Source: Frankiales bacterium (lineage in GTDB: Bacteria; Actinomycetota; Actinomycetes; Mycobacteriales; SCTD01). Taken from it: a stretch of DNA of 18,889 bases. Both the position numbers and the translations under genes were made by a program. Positions 6,807 through 14,344 of this stretch are shown piece after piece. Under the pieces are notes generated by a model that saw only the letters and a list, made by a program, of their open reading frames with translations, had not been told where the DNA came from and did not search any database. The stretch covers positions 1 through 18,889 of the forward strand of contig JAODNQ010000112.1 in NCBI GenBank assembly GCA_025464695.1. The letters are read 5' to 3'. Numbering within the stretch: the stretch's first letter is position 1; every line of letters begins with the position of its first letter.

Positions 6807-7459
6807 CCCCCACGGTCGAGCGCTTCCGAGGGCTCGCCCGCTCCTCGCCGTGGCGCTGGGACGCCGTCTCGTTCGCCCTGACCTCGTTCCTCGATCCGGT
6901 TCGCGCCACCGTCGTGCGCCCCGACCGCCTGCGCGTCGTCGACGCCAGGGGCCGCGTCGTGGTCGACGGCGCCCAGGCCCCGACCGACCGCGGTGGGCGC
7001 CGGCCCGAGCCCGCGCTCGACGGCGACGGCCTGTCCACCGCACCGCGGCGCGTCGACCAGGAGCGCGACAGCGTCCCGATGTGGCAGAGCTACCTGTGGT
7101 GTGCGGTCCTCGACCCCGCCGAGCTGGCCGACGGCGTGGACGGCAACCCGGGCACCGACGTGCTGTCGGTCCGTGCCGTGGTGCACCACGGCCGGGAGGC
7201 CTGGGAGGCGCAGCTGCGGCCGCGGGAGACCTACGCGCCGCTGTGCGGCTGCTGCGCGCTGCTGCGCAACGAGGTCAGCGACCGGTACGAGGGACACGGA
7301 CAGGGGCCGTACGCAGACGGCCACCGCGTCCGCCTCGACGTCGAGACCGGCATCTGCGTGCTCAGGGCGGAGGTGGGCGGGCCGCAGGACGGCGTGCGGC
7401 ATGACGTGCGGGTCACCGACGTGCGACCCGGCACCCCGCGGGCGAGGATCCTGCCGTGA
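6803..7459 (+). CDS. Uncharacterised protein coupled to the MeaA-type mutase
   Basis: This is a 218-residue soluble protein that I do not recognise. It starts with a GTG whose last two bases begin the mutase stop codon (GTGA), so it should be translated by coupling. Visible features are a helical N-terminus (ERFRGLARSSPWRWD), a beta-rich middle with DPVRATVVRPDRLRVVDARG, a Trp-rich patch PMWQSYLWCAVLDP (92-105), a Cys cluster CGCC at 148-151 next to YAPL, and a mainly strand-forming end. It has no signal peptide or membrane helix. The Cys cluster with the nearby His residues (128, 129, 165, 174) could bind metal, but this is inference. Tight coupling suggests a role in mutase function or in the same pathway, or merely shared expression. 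Confidence 0.85.
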   Translation: MTPTVERFRGLARSSPWRWDAVSFALTSFLDPVRATVVRPDRLRVVDARGRVVVDGAQAPTDRGGRRPEPALDGDGLSTAPRRVDQERDSVPMWQSYLWCAVLDPAELADGVDGNPGTDVLSVRAVVHHGREAWEAQLRPRETYAPLCGCCALLRNEVSDRYEGHGQGPYADGHRVRLDVETGICVLRAEVGGPQDGVRHDVRVTDVRPGTPRARILP

Positions 7460-7749
7460 CCGAGCCGTACGAGTGCTGGCTGCACGCCGAGGCCGTCCCG
7501 GCGTTCCTGACCGGCTACGCCGAGGCGCTGGGGGTGCCGCTCGACGTCCCCGACGTGCTGGACCGGCTCCTCGACACCGACACCGGTCGCGGCCGCTGGC
7601 TGGTCCTGCCCGTCGGCGGGCCGCTGCACGTCGAGCTGGCCGGGGAGCCGGGCACGGGCGCCGTCGAGGTGCGTGCCCGCCCGACCGGGCCCGGTGCCGA
7701 CGACCTGCTCGCCCGGCTGCCGCGGCTCGGAGCGGTGTACGGCAGGTAG
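7456..7749 (+). CDS. Small uncharacterised protein, third gene of the mutase operon
   Basis: This 97-residue acidic protein has no recognised family. It again starts with a GTG in a GTGA overlap with the previous stop, so the three genes form one translationally coupled unit. The sequence shows a helical first half (ECWLHAEAVPAFLTGYAEAL), a GRWLVLPVGGPLHVEL strand pair and a final GADDLLARLPRLGAVYGR helix. No cysteine cluster, signal peptide or membrane segment is present beyond the single Cys near the N-terminus. The size and fold impression would suit a small partner subunit, but no function can be read from it. About 120 bp separate it from the next gene, which has its own promoter. Confidence 0.8.
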   Translation: MTEPYECWLHAEAVPAFLTGYAEALGVPLDVPDVLDRLLDTDTGRGRWLVLPVGGPLHVELAGEPGTGAVEVRARPTGPGADDLLARLPRLGAVYGR

Positions 7750-7800
7750 GGGTCTGTCCCGGTGTGCGACCCGCACTCTGAACACGAGTGACCACAGCTG

Positions 7801-7829
7801 TTCACTTCGTGCTGCTCAGGCCCTACGGT
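7801..7829 (+). promoter_or_regulatory. Promoter of the three-hydrolase operon
   Basis: TTCACT (7801-7806) and TACGGT (7824-7829) are separated by 17 bases, a normal sigma70-type spacing. The start site would fall near 7836, giving a leader of about 35 bases that carries GGAGGA before GTG 7872. An inverted repeat TGAACA (7779-7784) and TGTTCA (7799-7804), 14 bases apart, overlaps the -35 box and could be an operator. A second hairpin, CACTC/GAGTG (7774-7790), lies just upstream. Confidence 0.6.
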
Positions 7830-7871
7830 GCGGACGGCGGCCGAGCAGGCCGCCCCGACACCGGAGGACAC

Positions 7872-9893
7872 GTGCCCAGAGCTCGCTGGACCCAGACCGC
7901 GCGGTACGCCGCGGGCGTCACCGCACTCACCCTCCTGGTGGGTGGCCTGTCGGCGCCCGCCGCGCAGGCGGCCACCGACGGACCGACCGTGAGCGGACCC
8001 GTCACGGCGGGGACGCGCGGCGGACCGCAGACCTCCGCCGTCGGCATCGTCGACCTCGCCTCCGCCGGCTACACCGAGCAGGAGTACTTCGTCTCGGGCA
8101 CCGCGACGTCCTACGCCAAGGCAGCCGGCAGCACCTGGACGAGCGACGGCGTGTGGCCCGTCACGACGGGGCCCAGTGCCACGTACACGACCCGCATCCT
8201 CGTCCGCCGCCCGAGCGACCCGGCGAAGTTCAACGGCACCGTCGCGGTCGAGTGGATGAACGTCACCGGCCAGGCCGACGGCGCCCCCGACTTCACGGAG
8301 GCGCAGGGCGAGCTCCTGCGCGGCGGCTACGCGTGGGTCGGCGTCTCCGCGCAGAGCCTCGGCATCGACGGCCAGCTGGGGCTGCGCAAGTGGGACGCGG
8401 AGCGCTACGGCAGCCTGCGCCACCCGGGCGACAGCTACTCCTACGACATCTTCAGCCAGGCGGGCAAGGCCCTGCGCGCACCCTCGGGCAGCGACCCGCT
8501 GGGCGACCTGCGCAGCAAGGCCGCCCGCTACCTCGCGTTCGGCGAGTCGCAGTCGGCCGGGCGGATGGTCACCTACGTCAACGCCGTGCAGCCCGTCGCC
8601 GGCGTCTACGACGGCTTCTTCGTGCACAGCCGCAGCGGTGGCGCGGCGGCGCTGTCGCAGGACCCGCTGCCCGTCGTCCCCGTGCCGACGCCGGCCCGCA
8701 TCCGGTCCGACCTGACGGCGCCGGTGTTCCAGGTCGAGACCGAGACCGACGTGCCCGGCTTCGCGCCCGCACGCCAGCCCGACACCGACCGGCTCCGCAC
8801 CTGGGAGCTGACCGGTACCGCGCACTTCGACGAGTACGGGCTGGGCTTCATCCGGAAGTCGACCGCCAAGGACTTCCCGGGCCTGCCGAGCCTGCTGCCC
8901 GAGTGCGTGCTCCCCGTGAACGACGCCCCGGCCCGCTACGCCTACGACGCCGCCGTGCGCCACCTCGACCGCTGGGTCCGCGACCGGACCGCCCCGCCGA
9001 CCGGTGCGCAGGTCGTGCTCAAGGACGGCCTGCCCGCGCGTGACGCGTACGGCATCGCCCTCGGCGGCGTGCGCCTGCCCGACATGGACGTCCCCCGCTT
9101 CGCCCACTCCGGGCTCGGCAACACGAGCAAGACGCCGCCCAACTTCTGCGGCCTGTTCGGCGTCACCACCCCGCTGCCCGACGCCACGCTGAGCGCCCTC
9201 TACCCGGGCCGCCCGACCTACGTGCGCCGGTTCACCGCCGCGGTGGAGCAGGCGCAGCAGGCGGGCGTCGTGCTCCCCGAGGGCGCTGCGGCGATGCTCG
9301 GCCAGGCGCCGGCCTTCACGCCGCCGGCCAGCTGCGCCGCCACGCCGACCGTCACGACGACGCCGTCGGCCGTGACCTCGAGCGGCTCCTCCCGCGTGGT
9401 CGTCTCCGGTCGTCCCGGCGCCGAGGTCGAGCTGTACGGCTACAGCCGGCCGAGCACGACCTACACGCTGCTGCGGCCCGCCGCGGAGCTCGCGGAGGAC
9501 GGCACGACGTCGTTCGACGTCCGCCCGCCGAGCAACACCCGGCTGTACGCGCAGGTCCTCGGCTGCACCACCGACCCGGTCTCGATGAGCCGGGTGCTCA
9601 CGGTCGCCACCCAGCTGTCGTTCACGGCGACCCGGACCGGCCCCCGCCGCCTGGTCTTCCGCGGTGCGGCGCTGCCCGTGCGCGCCGGCGGCCTCGTCGT
9701 CTCGCTGTACCGGGTCGCTGCCGACGGCTCGCAGGTCCTGACCGCCCAGACGCGGGCCAGCGCCACGGACGGGTCGTTCACCGTCGACCGCACCTTCACG
9801 GGTGGCGGCCGCTTCGGCTTCGTCGTGCGCACCGGCACCGACCTGCAGAACGCCGCCGGCTCGTCGGGCGTGCGGTCGCTGCTGGTGGCGTGA
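7872..9893 (+). CDS. Secreted alpha/beta hydrolase (Abhydrolase_10-like) with C-terminal Ig-like region
   Basis: This 673-residue protein begins with a signal peptide: basic MPRARWTQTAR, a hydrophobic core, and a likely cleavage after AQA near residue 34. The hydrolase region (about 40-480) has the nucleophile elbow FGESQSAGR with Ser226 and a late HFDEYG with His318. It closely matches the layout of the alpha/beta-hydrolase-domain family PF20091 as I know it. Residues about 490-673 are Thr/Ser/Val-rich strands (TPTVTTTPSAVTSSGSSRVVVSG) that look like one or two beta-sandwich domains for surface or substrate attachment. The substrate is unknown, probably an ester outside the cell. I chose GTG 7872 because GGAGGA lies just upstream and it makes the signal peptide the N-terminus; the frame is open further upstream but crosses the promoter. 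Its TGA overlaps the next GTG. Confidence 0.85.
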   Translation: MPRARWTQTARYAAGVTALTLLVGGLSAPAAQAATDGPTVSGPVTAGTRGGPQTSAVGIVDLASAGYTEQEYFVSGTATSYAKAAGSTWTSDGVWPVTTGPSATYTTRILVRRPSDPAKFNGTVAVEWMNVTGQADGAPDFTEAQGELLRGGYAWVGVSAQSLGIDGQLGLRKWDAERYGSLRHPGDSYSYDIFSQAGKALRAPSGSDPLGDLRSKAARYLAFGESQSAGRMVTYVNAVQPVAGVYDGFFVHSRSGGAAALSQDPLPVVPVPTPARIRSDLTAPVFQVETETDVPGFAPARQPDTDRLRTWELTGTAHFDEYGLGFIRKSTAKDFPGLPSLLPECVLPVNDAPARYAYDAAVRHLDRWVRDRTAPPTGAQVVLKDGLPARDAYGIALGGVRLPDMDVPRFAHSGLGNTSKTPPNFCGLFGVTTPLPDATLSALYPGRPTYVRRFTAAVEQAQQAGVVLPEGAAAMLGQAPAFTPPASCAATPTVTTTPSAVTSSGSSRVVVSGRPGAEVELYGYSRPSTTYTLLRPAAELAEDGTTSFDVRPPSNTRLYAQVLGCTTDPVSMSRVLTVATQLSFTATRTGPRRLVFRGAALPVRAGGLVVSLYRVAADGSQVLTAQTRASATDGSFTVDRTFTGGGRFGFVVRTGTDLQNAAGSSGVRSLLVA

Positions 9894-10684
9894 CAGCCCG
9901 CACTGCCGAGGTGGCCGGAGCCGAGGTCGCCTACAGCGACTTCGGCTCCGGCCCGCTGGCGGTCTACGCGCACGGCCTGACCGCCAGCCGTTCGGTCGAC
10001 GCCGCCCTGGGGTGGCTCGACTGGACCCCGGTGCTGCAGGCCGGGTGGCGCCTGGTGGCCTACGACGCCCGCGGCCACGGCGCCTCCTCGGGCGCCCCCG
10101 TGCCCGAGGACTACACGTGGAGCGCCCTGGCCGGGGACCTGCTGGCCCTGCTGGACGTCCTCGCGCCGTCCGGGCCCGTCAGCGCCCTCGGCTCGTCGAT
10201 GGGCACGGGCACCGTGCTGCACGCCGTGCTCCGGGCGCCGGAGCGCTTCGACCGGCTCGTCCTGGGGGCGCCGCCGACGGCCTGGCAGACGCGGGCGGCG
10301 CAGGCCGGCACCTACCTCGGAGCTGCCGACCTCGTGGAGCAGCAGGGCGCGGAGGCGTTCGCGGCGCTCGTCGCCTCGGCTCCCCGGCCCGCGGTCTTCG
10401 CCGACCTCGCGACCTTCCCGCCCGTCCCCGACGTCGCCCCGGCGCTGCTGCCGTCGGTGCTGCGCGGGGCGGCGGCCTCGGACCTGCCCGACCCGCAGGC
10501 CCTGCGCACGATCGTCCAGCCCTGCCTCGTCCTCGCCTGGGACGGCGACCCGGGCCACCCGGTGTCGAGCGCCGAGCAGCTGTGCGCGCTGCTGCCCGAC
10601 GCGCAGCTGGTCGTGGCGCGGTCCCCCGCGAAGCTGCGCACCTGGGGCGCGCGCGCCGCCTCCTTCCTCTCGCCCTCTGCCTAG
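9890..10684 (+). CDS. Cytosolic alpha/beta hydrolase, apparent loss of catalytic His
   Basis: This is a 264-residue alpha/beta-hydrolase fold protein. Seen: the oxyanion-hole region YAHGLTASRS (26-35), YDARGHGASSG (58-68), the nucleophile elbow GSSMG with Ser103, and the acid loop LAWDGDPGHPV with Asp218 or Asp220. The usual catalytic His near the C-terminus is not there: after His223 no His occurs, and the place where it is expected reads VVARSPAKLRTWG. It has no signal peptide. It may use another residue, act non-hydrolytically, or belong to a subgroup with a shifted His. The GTG start overlaps the previous stop (GTGA), and the stop is 10 bp before the next ATG, so it is the middle gene of an operon of three hydrolases. 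Confidence 0.85.
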   Translation: MTARTAEVAGAEVAYSDFGSGPLAVYAHGLTASRSVDAALGWLDWTPVLQAGWRLVAYDARGHGASSGAPVPEDYTWSALAGDLLALLDVLAPSGPVSALGSSMGTGTVLHAVLRAPERFDRLVLGAPPTAWQTRAAQAGTYLGAADLVEQQGAEAFAALVASAPRPAVFADLATFPPVPDVAPALLPSVLRGAAASDLPDPQALRTIVQPCLVLAWDGDPGHPVSSAEQLCALLPDAQLVVARSPAKLRTWGARAASFLSPSA

Positions 10685-10694
10685 GAGCCCCGCC

Positions 10695-12185
10695 ATGGAC
10701 GTCCTCACCACCGCCGGCCCGGTCCGGGGCCGCACCACCCCGGACGGCGTGCACGCCTTCCTCGGCATCCCCTACGGCGGTCCGACCGGCGGGGAGCACC
10801 GCTTCCGGCCGGCCCCGCCTGTGCAGCCCTGGACCGAGGTCCGCGACGCCACGGCCTTCGGTCCGTCGTGCCCTCAGCCGGTCGACGACAGCCCGGAGGC
10901 CCTCGCCGGGATGGCCCTGTTCGGCGGCACCGCGGAGCCGTCGGTGTCCGAGGACTGCCTCGTCCTGAACGTCTGGACGCCCGCCCCCGACGACGGCGCG
11001 AGGCCGGTCCTCGTGTACCTGCACGGGGGCGGCCACGCGATCGGCTCGGCGTCCTGGCCCGTGTACGACGGCGCGGCGCTCGCGGGGCGGGACGCCGTCG
11101 TCGTCACGGTCAACCACCGGCTGGGGGTCCTCGGGTACCTGCGGCTGGACCACCTGCTCGGCCCCGAGTACGCCGCTTCGGGCGCCTGCGGGGTGCTCGA
11201 CCTGGTGCAGGCGCTGGAGTGGGTCCGCGACAACGCGGCCGCGTTCGGCGGCGACCCGGCGAACGTCACGATCGCGGGGGAGTCGGGCGGCGGCTCCAAG
11301 GTCGCCGCGCTGCTGACGATGCCGGCAGCCGACGGGCTGTACGCGCGCGGCGTGGTGATGAGCGGCTGGTTCGGCCTGGAGGGGGCGACGCCGCAGCAGG
11401 CGGAGGGCGTCACGGCCCAGGTCCTCGCGCAGCTGGGCACGAGCCCGGAGCAGCTGCTGACGCTGCCGGTGGAGGAGCTGGTCGCCGCCAGCGCCGCGCT
11501 GGGCGGCATCTACTCCGGCCTGCTGCCGGTGGTCGACGGCGCGCTGCTCGTCGACCAGCCGCTGACGGCCGTCGCCGCGGGGAGGGTCCGCGACGTGCCG
11601 CTGCTGGTCGGCTCGGTGCGCGACGAGTACAGCATGTTCCTGCCGATGATCGCCGGGCCCGACGAGCCGGCCCAGCTGGCCTACCTGCGCACGGTGTTCG
11701 GCGAGAGCGTCGACGACGTGCTCGAGCAGTACGGGCGGTGCCGGCCGGACCTCGACCCGGCGCGGCTCCGCGTCGCGGTCGCGACCGACGGCCACGTCCG
11801 CCTGCCGGCCGTCGCCCTCGCCGAGGCGCAGTCGGGCGCAGGCGGGCAGGCGTGGATGTACCGGTTCGACGCCGAGAGCCCGCTCGACCCCTCGCTCGGC
11901 GCGGCGCACGGCCTCGACATCCCGTTCTTCTTCGACAACCTCGGCACTGCCCCCGCTGCCGGCACCGGTCCGGAGCGGCAGGCCCTGGCCGGCGTCATGG
12001 CGGACGCGTGGGTGGCGTTCGGCCGCGGAGCCCTGCAGCTGGGCGACGAGGCGTGGCCGGCGTACACCGCGGCCGACCGGTCCACAGCCCTGCTCGACCT
12101 CGTCTGCCGCGTCGAGCAGGACCCCGGCCGCGCGGAGCGGCAGGCGTGGCAGGGCGGGGAGCGGCTCGACGCACCGGTCGGCTGA
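10695..12185 (+). CDS. Type-B carboxylesterase
   Basis: This 496-residue protein belongs to the carboxylesterase/cholinesterase family, which hydrolyses carboxylic esters. Landmarks in order are GIPYGG (24-29), SEDCLVLNVW (85-94), the oxyanion hole HGGG (110-113), the nucleophile elbow GESGGG with Ser197, Glu311 in VRDEYSMF, and His405 in GAAHGLDIPFFF, so the catalytic triad is complete. No signal peptide is present, so it should be cytosolic. ATG 10695 is preceded by AGGAG at good spacing and lies 10 bp after the second hydrolase. With the secreted hydrolase two genes upstream, the set suggests outside cleavage followed by inside processing of an ester nutrient or antibiotic; this is inference. 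A hairpin follows the stop. Confidence 0.93.
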   Translation: MDVLTTAGPVRGRTTPDGVHAFLGIPYGGPTGGEHRFRPAPPVQPWTEVRDATAFGPSCPQPVDDSPEALAGMALFGGTAEPSVSEDCLVLNVWTPAPDDGARPVLVYLHGGGHAIGSASWPVYDGAALAGRDAVVVTVNHRLGVLGYLRLDHLLGPEYAASGACGVLDLVQALEWVRDNAAAFGGDPANVTIAGESGGGSKVAALLTMPAADGLYARGVVMSGWFGLEGATPQQAEGVTAQVLAQLGTSPEQLLTLPVEELVAASAALGGIYSGLLPVVDGALLVDQPLTAVAAGRVRDVPLLVGSVRDEYSMFLPMIAGPDEPAQLAYLRTVFGESVDDVLEQYGRCRPDLDPARLRVAVATDGHVRLPAVALAEAQSGAGGQAWMYRFDAESPLDPSLGAAHGLDIPFFFDNLGTAPAAGTGPERQALAGVMADAWVAFGRGALQLGDEAWPAYTAADRSTALLDLVCRVEQDPGRAERQAWQGGERLDAPVG

Positions 12186-12192
12186 GGCTCAC

Positions 12193-12224
12193 GGGAACGC
12201 GGCTGCTCGGTGCGGCCGCGTCCC
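12193..12224. terminator. Hairpin between convergent genes, likely bidirectional terminator
   Basis: GGGAACGCGGC (12193-12203) pairs with GCCGCGTCCC (12215-12224), a 7-bp core plus 3 more pairs with one bulged base and an 11-base loop. It lies between the carboxylesterase stop (12185) and the diguanylate cyclase stop (12233). It has no T tract, as is common in very GC-rich actinobacteria. Confidence 0.5.
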
Positions 12225-12232
12225 TGGGCGTC

Positions 12233-14050
12233 CTACGGGTGCTGACGGCGCAGGCGCTCGCCGGTGAGGTCGACGACGTGGCGGGCGACGACGTGCCGGC
12301 CGCCGCCCCCGGTCTTGGCCCGGTACATCGCGAGGTCCGCGGCCCGCACCAGGTCGCCGGCGGTCTGCCCGGGACGGGCGGTGACGACGCCGGCGCTGGC
12401 GCGCGGACGCGTCGTGCACCCGTCGCGCGGGGCCGCCACGGCGTCCAGCAGCCGCGCGGCGAGCTCGTCGACGTCCCCCGGGGTGCGGACCAGGACGACG
12501 AACTCGTCGCCGCCGAAGCGCGACACGAGGTCCTCCGGACCGGCGGCCTCGGCCAGCCGCGCGGCGACCTCGACCAGCAGGGCGTCACCCGCCTCGTGCC
12601 CGAGGCTGTCGTTGACGGCCTTGAGCCCGTCGAGGTCCAGGAAGACGACGACGGGGAGGTCGCCGCGTCCGAGGTCGTCGTCGAGCGCCTCGAGCAGCCG
12701 CCGTCGGTTCGCCAGGCCGGTCAGCGCGTCGTGCCGCGCCTGGTGGTCGAGGCGGGCCAGCAGGTGCTGCCGGTCGACGGCGATGCCCACGAGGTGGCAG
12801 GCCCGGGCCACGAGCGCGGAGCCGGCGTCGTCCAGGAGCTCGGGGTCCTCGCGGTGCAGGACCAGTGTGCCGAGGAGCGCGCCGGAGGCGGGCGACGTGA
12901 CCGGCACCGCGAGGCAGGCCACGACCGGCGGCGGGCACGGGGAGCACCCGGGCGGCTCGGCGTGCTGACGGGGCAGCGGCACGCTCCGCTCGTCGTGCGC
13001 GAGCGCGACGGTGCAGCGCGTCCGGTCCAGCGACAGCTCCACCCAGTGGGCCAGCGCCGGCAGGACGTCGGTGACGGGAGCGCCCCCGGCGAGCAGGGCC
13101 AGCGCTGCCGACTCCGCCTGCAGGGCGACCGCCTCGCGCTGTCGCTGCTCCCGCTCGCTCAGCTCGCGGCGCCGCAGGTCCTCGGTGCTGAGGACGCGGG
13201 CCACGGCGGCGGCGCACTGCGCGGCGAAGGCGTCGAAGAGCTCGAGCTCGTCGGGCCAGACCTCCTCGCGCTCCTCCCGCCAGGCGATGGCCAGGCTGCC
13301 CAGCAGCGTGCCGCCGACGACCAGGGGGGTGAAGGCCCAGGCCAGGCAGCCGGTGTCGGCGTAGACCTGCTCCATGAGCGGGCCGTCGAAGGCGGCGCCC
13401 GCTGCCCGGTCCCGCAGCACCAGGTGCTGCCCGGTGCGGGTCACGACGGCGGCAGGGAGGGGGCTGTCGAGGGGCAGCGTGCCGTAGATCTGCTGCACGT
13501 CGGGTCCGAGGCCGGCACCGGTGAGCAGCCGGATCTGGTCCTCCTCGCGCACCAGCACGGCGCCGCCGTCCGCCCCCAGCACTGGCAGCCCGAGCCCGAC
13601 CACCACGTCCGTCAGCCGCTCCAGGGTGTGGACGGCGCCCAGCTCCAGGGCCACGGTGGCGAGGCGCTCGAGCCGGGCCGCTGCCCGGACGGCGTCGGCC
13701 CGCGCGGCGGCGAGCTCGAGCCGGGCTCCGACGGCGGTCGCGACGACCTGCAGGGCGCAGACGTCTGCGGCCGCGCCCGGGCGCGGGTCGAGCACGCACA
13801 GCGCGCCGACCGCCGGTCCGCCCTCCGCCCCGGGGACGGGGACGCCGACGCAGCGCCCGTCGGGGGAGCGCCCGGTGCGCCGCACGGAGGCCGCGACCTC
13901 CTGCAGGAGCGCGAAGGCGGCGGCGGGCTCCGGCCAGCCGATCGTGCGGTCGTCCAGCACCAGCAGCGCCCCCGGAGCGTCGACCAGCCGGGCCGCGAGC
14001 GCGACGAGGTCGTCGAGCACGCTCGCGGTGCCGTCGTCCGTCGTGCCCAT
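12233..14050 (-). CDS. Triple-GAF diguanylate cyclase (GGDEF)
   Basis: The enzyme makes cyclic di-GMP from two GTP. It is 605 residues with three GAF-like regions (about 12-115, 120-285 and 300-430), a linker, then a GGDEF domain (about 437-600). The catalytic signature FGGDEF is intact (513-517 for GGDEF), as are DALTGLANRR (441-450) and LDLDGLKAVND (471-481). The product-inhibition RxxD site is missing its Arg: the matching positions read GPED (504-507). There is no membrane segment, so it is a soluble sensor; GAF ligands are unknown. A CSPCPPP segment (369-375) in the third GAF is unusual. ATG 14050 has a G-rich GGGGGG before it. It lies 96 bp after the 59-aa gene on the same strand and could share a transcript with it. 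Confidence 0.93.
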   Translation of the reverse strand: MGTTDDGTASVLDDLVALAARLVDAPGALLVLDDRTIGWPEPAAAFALLQEVAASVRRTGRSPDGRCVGVPVPGAEGGPAVGALCVLDPRPGAAADVCALQVVATAVGARLELAAARADAVRAAARLERLATVALELGAVHTLERLTDVVVGLGLPVLGADGGAVLVREEDQIRLLTGAGLGPDVQQIYGTLPLDSPLPAAVVTRTGQHLVLRDRAAGAAFDGPLMEQVYADTGCLAWAFTPLVVGGTLLGSLAIAWREEREEVWPDELELFDAFAAQCAAAVARVLSTEDLRRRELSEREQRQREAVALQAESAALALLAGGAPVTDVLPALAHWVELSLDRTRCTVALAHDERSVPLPRQHAEPPGCSPCPPPVVACLAVPVTSPASGALLGTLVLHREDPELLDDAGSALVARACHLVGIAVDRQHLLARLDHQARHDALTGLANRRRLLEALDDDLGRGDLPVVVFLDLDGLKAVNDSLGHEAGDALLVEVAARLAEAAGPEDLVSRFGGDEFVVLVRTPGDVDELAARLLDAVAAPRDGCTTRPRASAGVVTARPGQTAGDLVRAADLAMYRAKTGGGGRHVVARHVVDLTGERLRRQHP

Positions 14051-14146
14051 CGCACCCCCCGGGACGCTGTGCTCCGCTGAGCATGCACCCGGGCGAGCTG
14101 CTCGGGGCCCGTTCCGCAGAACTGCCCGCGTCGCCTGCCAGGAGAG

Positions 14147-14326
14147 CTAGCGCGGCCGACGGCGGGTCTGCCGTCCGCGGAGCAGCCCGCCGGTCCGCCC
14201 GACGGCTGCCCCGGTCCGTCCGGGCAGCCGCACCCCGACCCCCTGGAGGACGCGCCCGACCAGCGGCAGGACGACGACGAGCAGGACCCAGCGGCGCAGC
14301 CGCGCGGACAGGAAGGCGAAGACCAT
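14147..14326 (-). CDS. 59-aa single-pass membrane protein, conserved-type small protein
   Basis: This short gene starts with ATG 14326, preceded by a perfect AGGAGG 5 bases upstream, and ends with TAG at 14147-14149. The product begins [13 protein letters not shown], then has a hydrophobic helix [12 protein letters not shown] (about 13-24), and ends in a long Arg/Gly-rich cytosolic tail ([17 protein letters not shown]). Similar tiny membrane proteins with an FLxxRLRRW start occur in actinobacteria as I recall, without known function. It begins 18 bases after the secreted esterase stop, so it is almost surely in the same operon; the cyclase gene follows 96 bp later. The strong ribosome binding site and the hydrophobic helix argue that it is real despite its size. 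Confidence 0.7.
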   Translation of the reverse strand: MVFAFLSARLRRWVLLVVVLPLVGRVLQGVGVRLPGRTGAAVGRTGGLLRGRQTRRRPR

Positions 14327-14344
14327 GCGGGCCTCCTGCCCCGC

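Noticed and set aside
7750..7772. GGGTC/GACCC hairpin as terminator of the mutase operon
   Set aside because: A 5-bp stem with a 13-base loop and no T tract is too weak to call.
10868..14080. Plus-strand open frame of about 1070 codons covering the carboxylesterase and the cyclase
   Set aside because: Composition is low-complexity Arg/Gly/Ala and it lies out of frame with the carboxylesterase and antisense to the GGDEF gene.
14070..14083. TGCTC/GAGCA inverted repeat upstream of the cyclase start
   Set aside because: Five-base arms in GC-rich DNA are expected by chance, and no promoter element lies with it.
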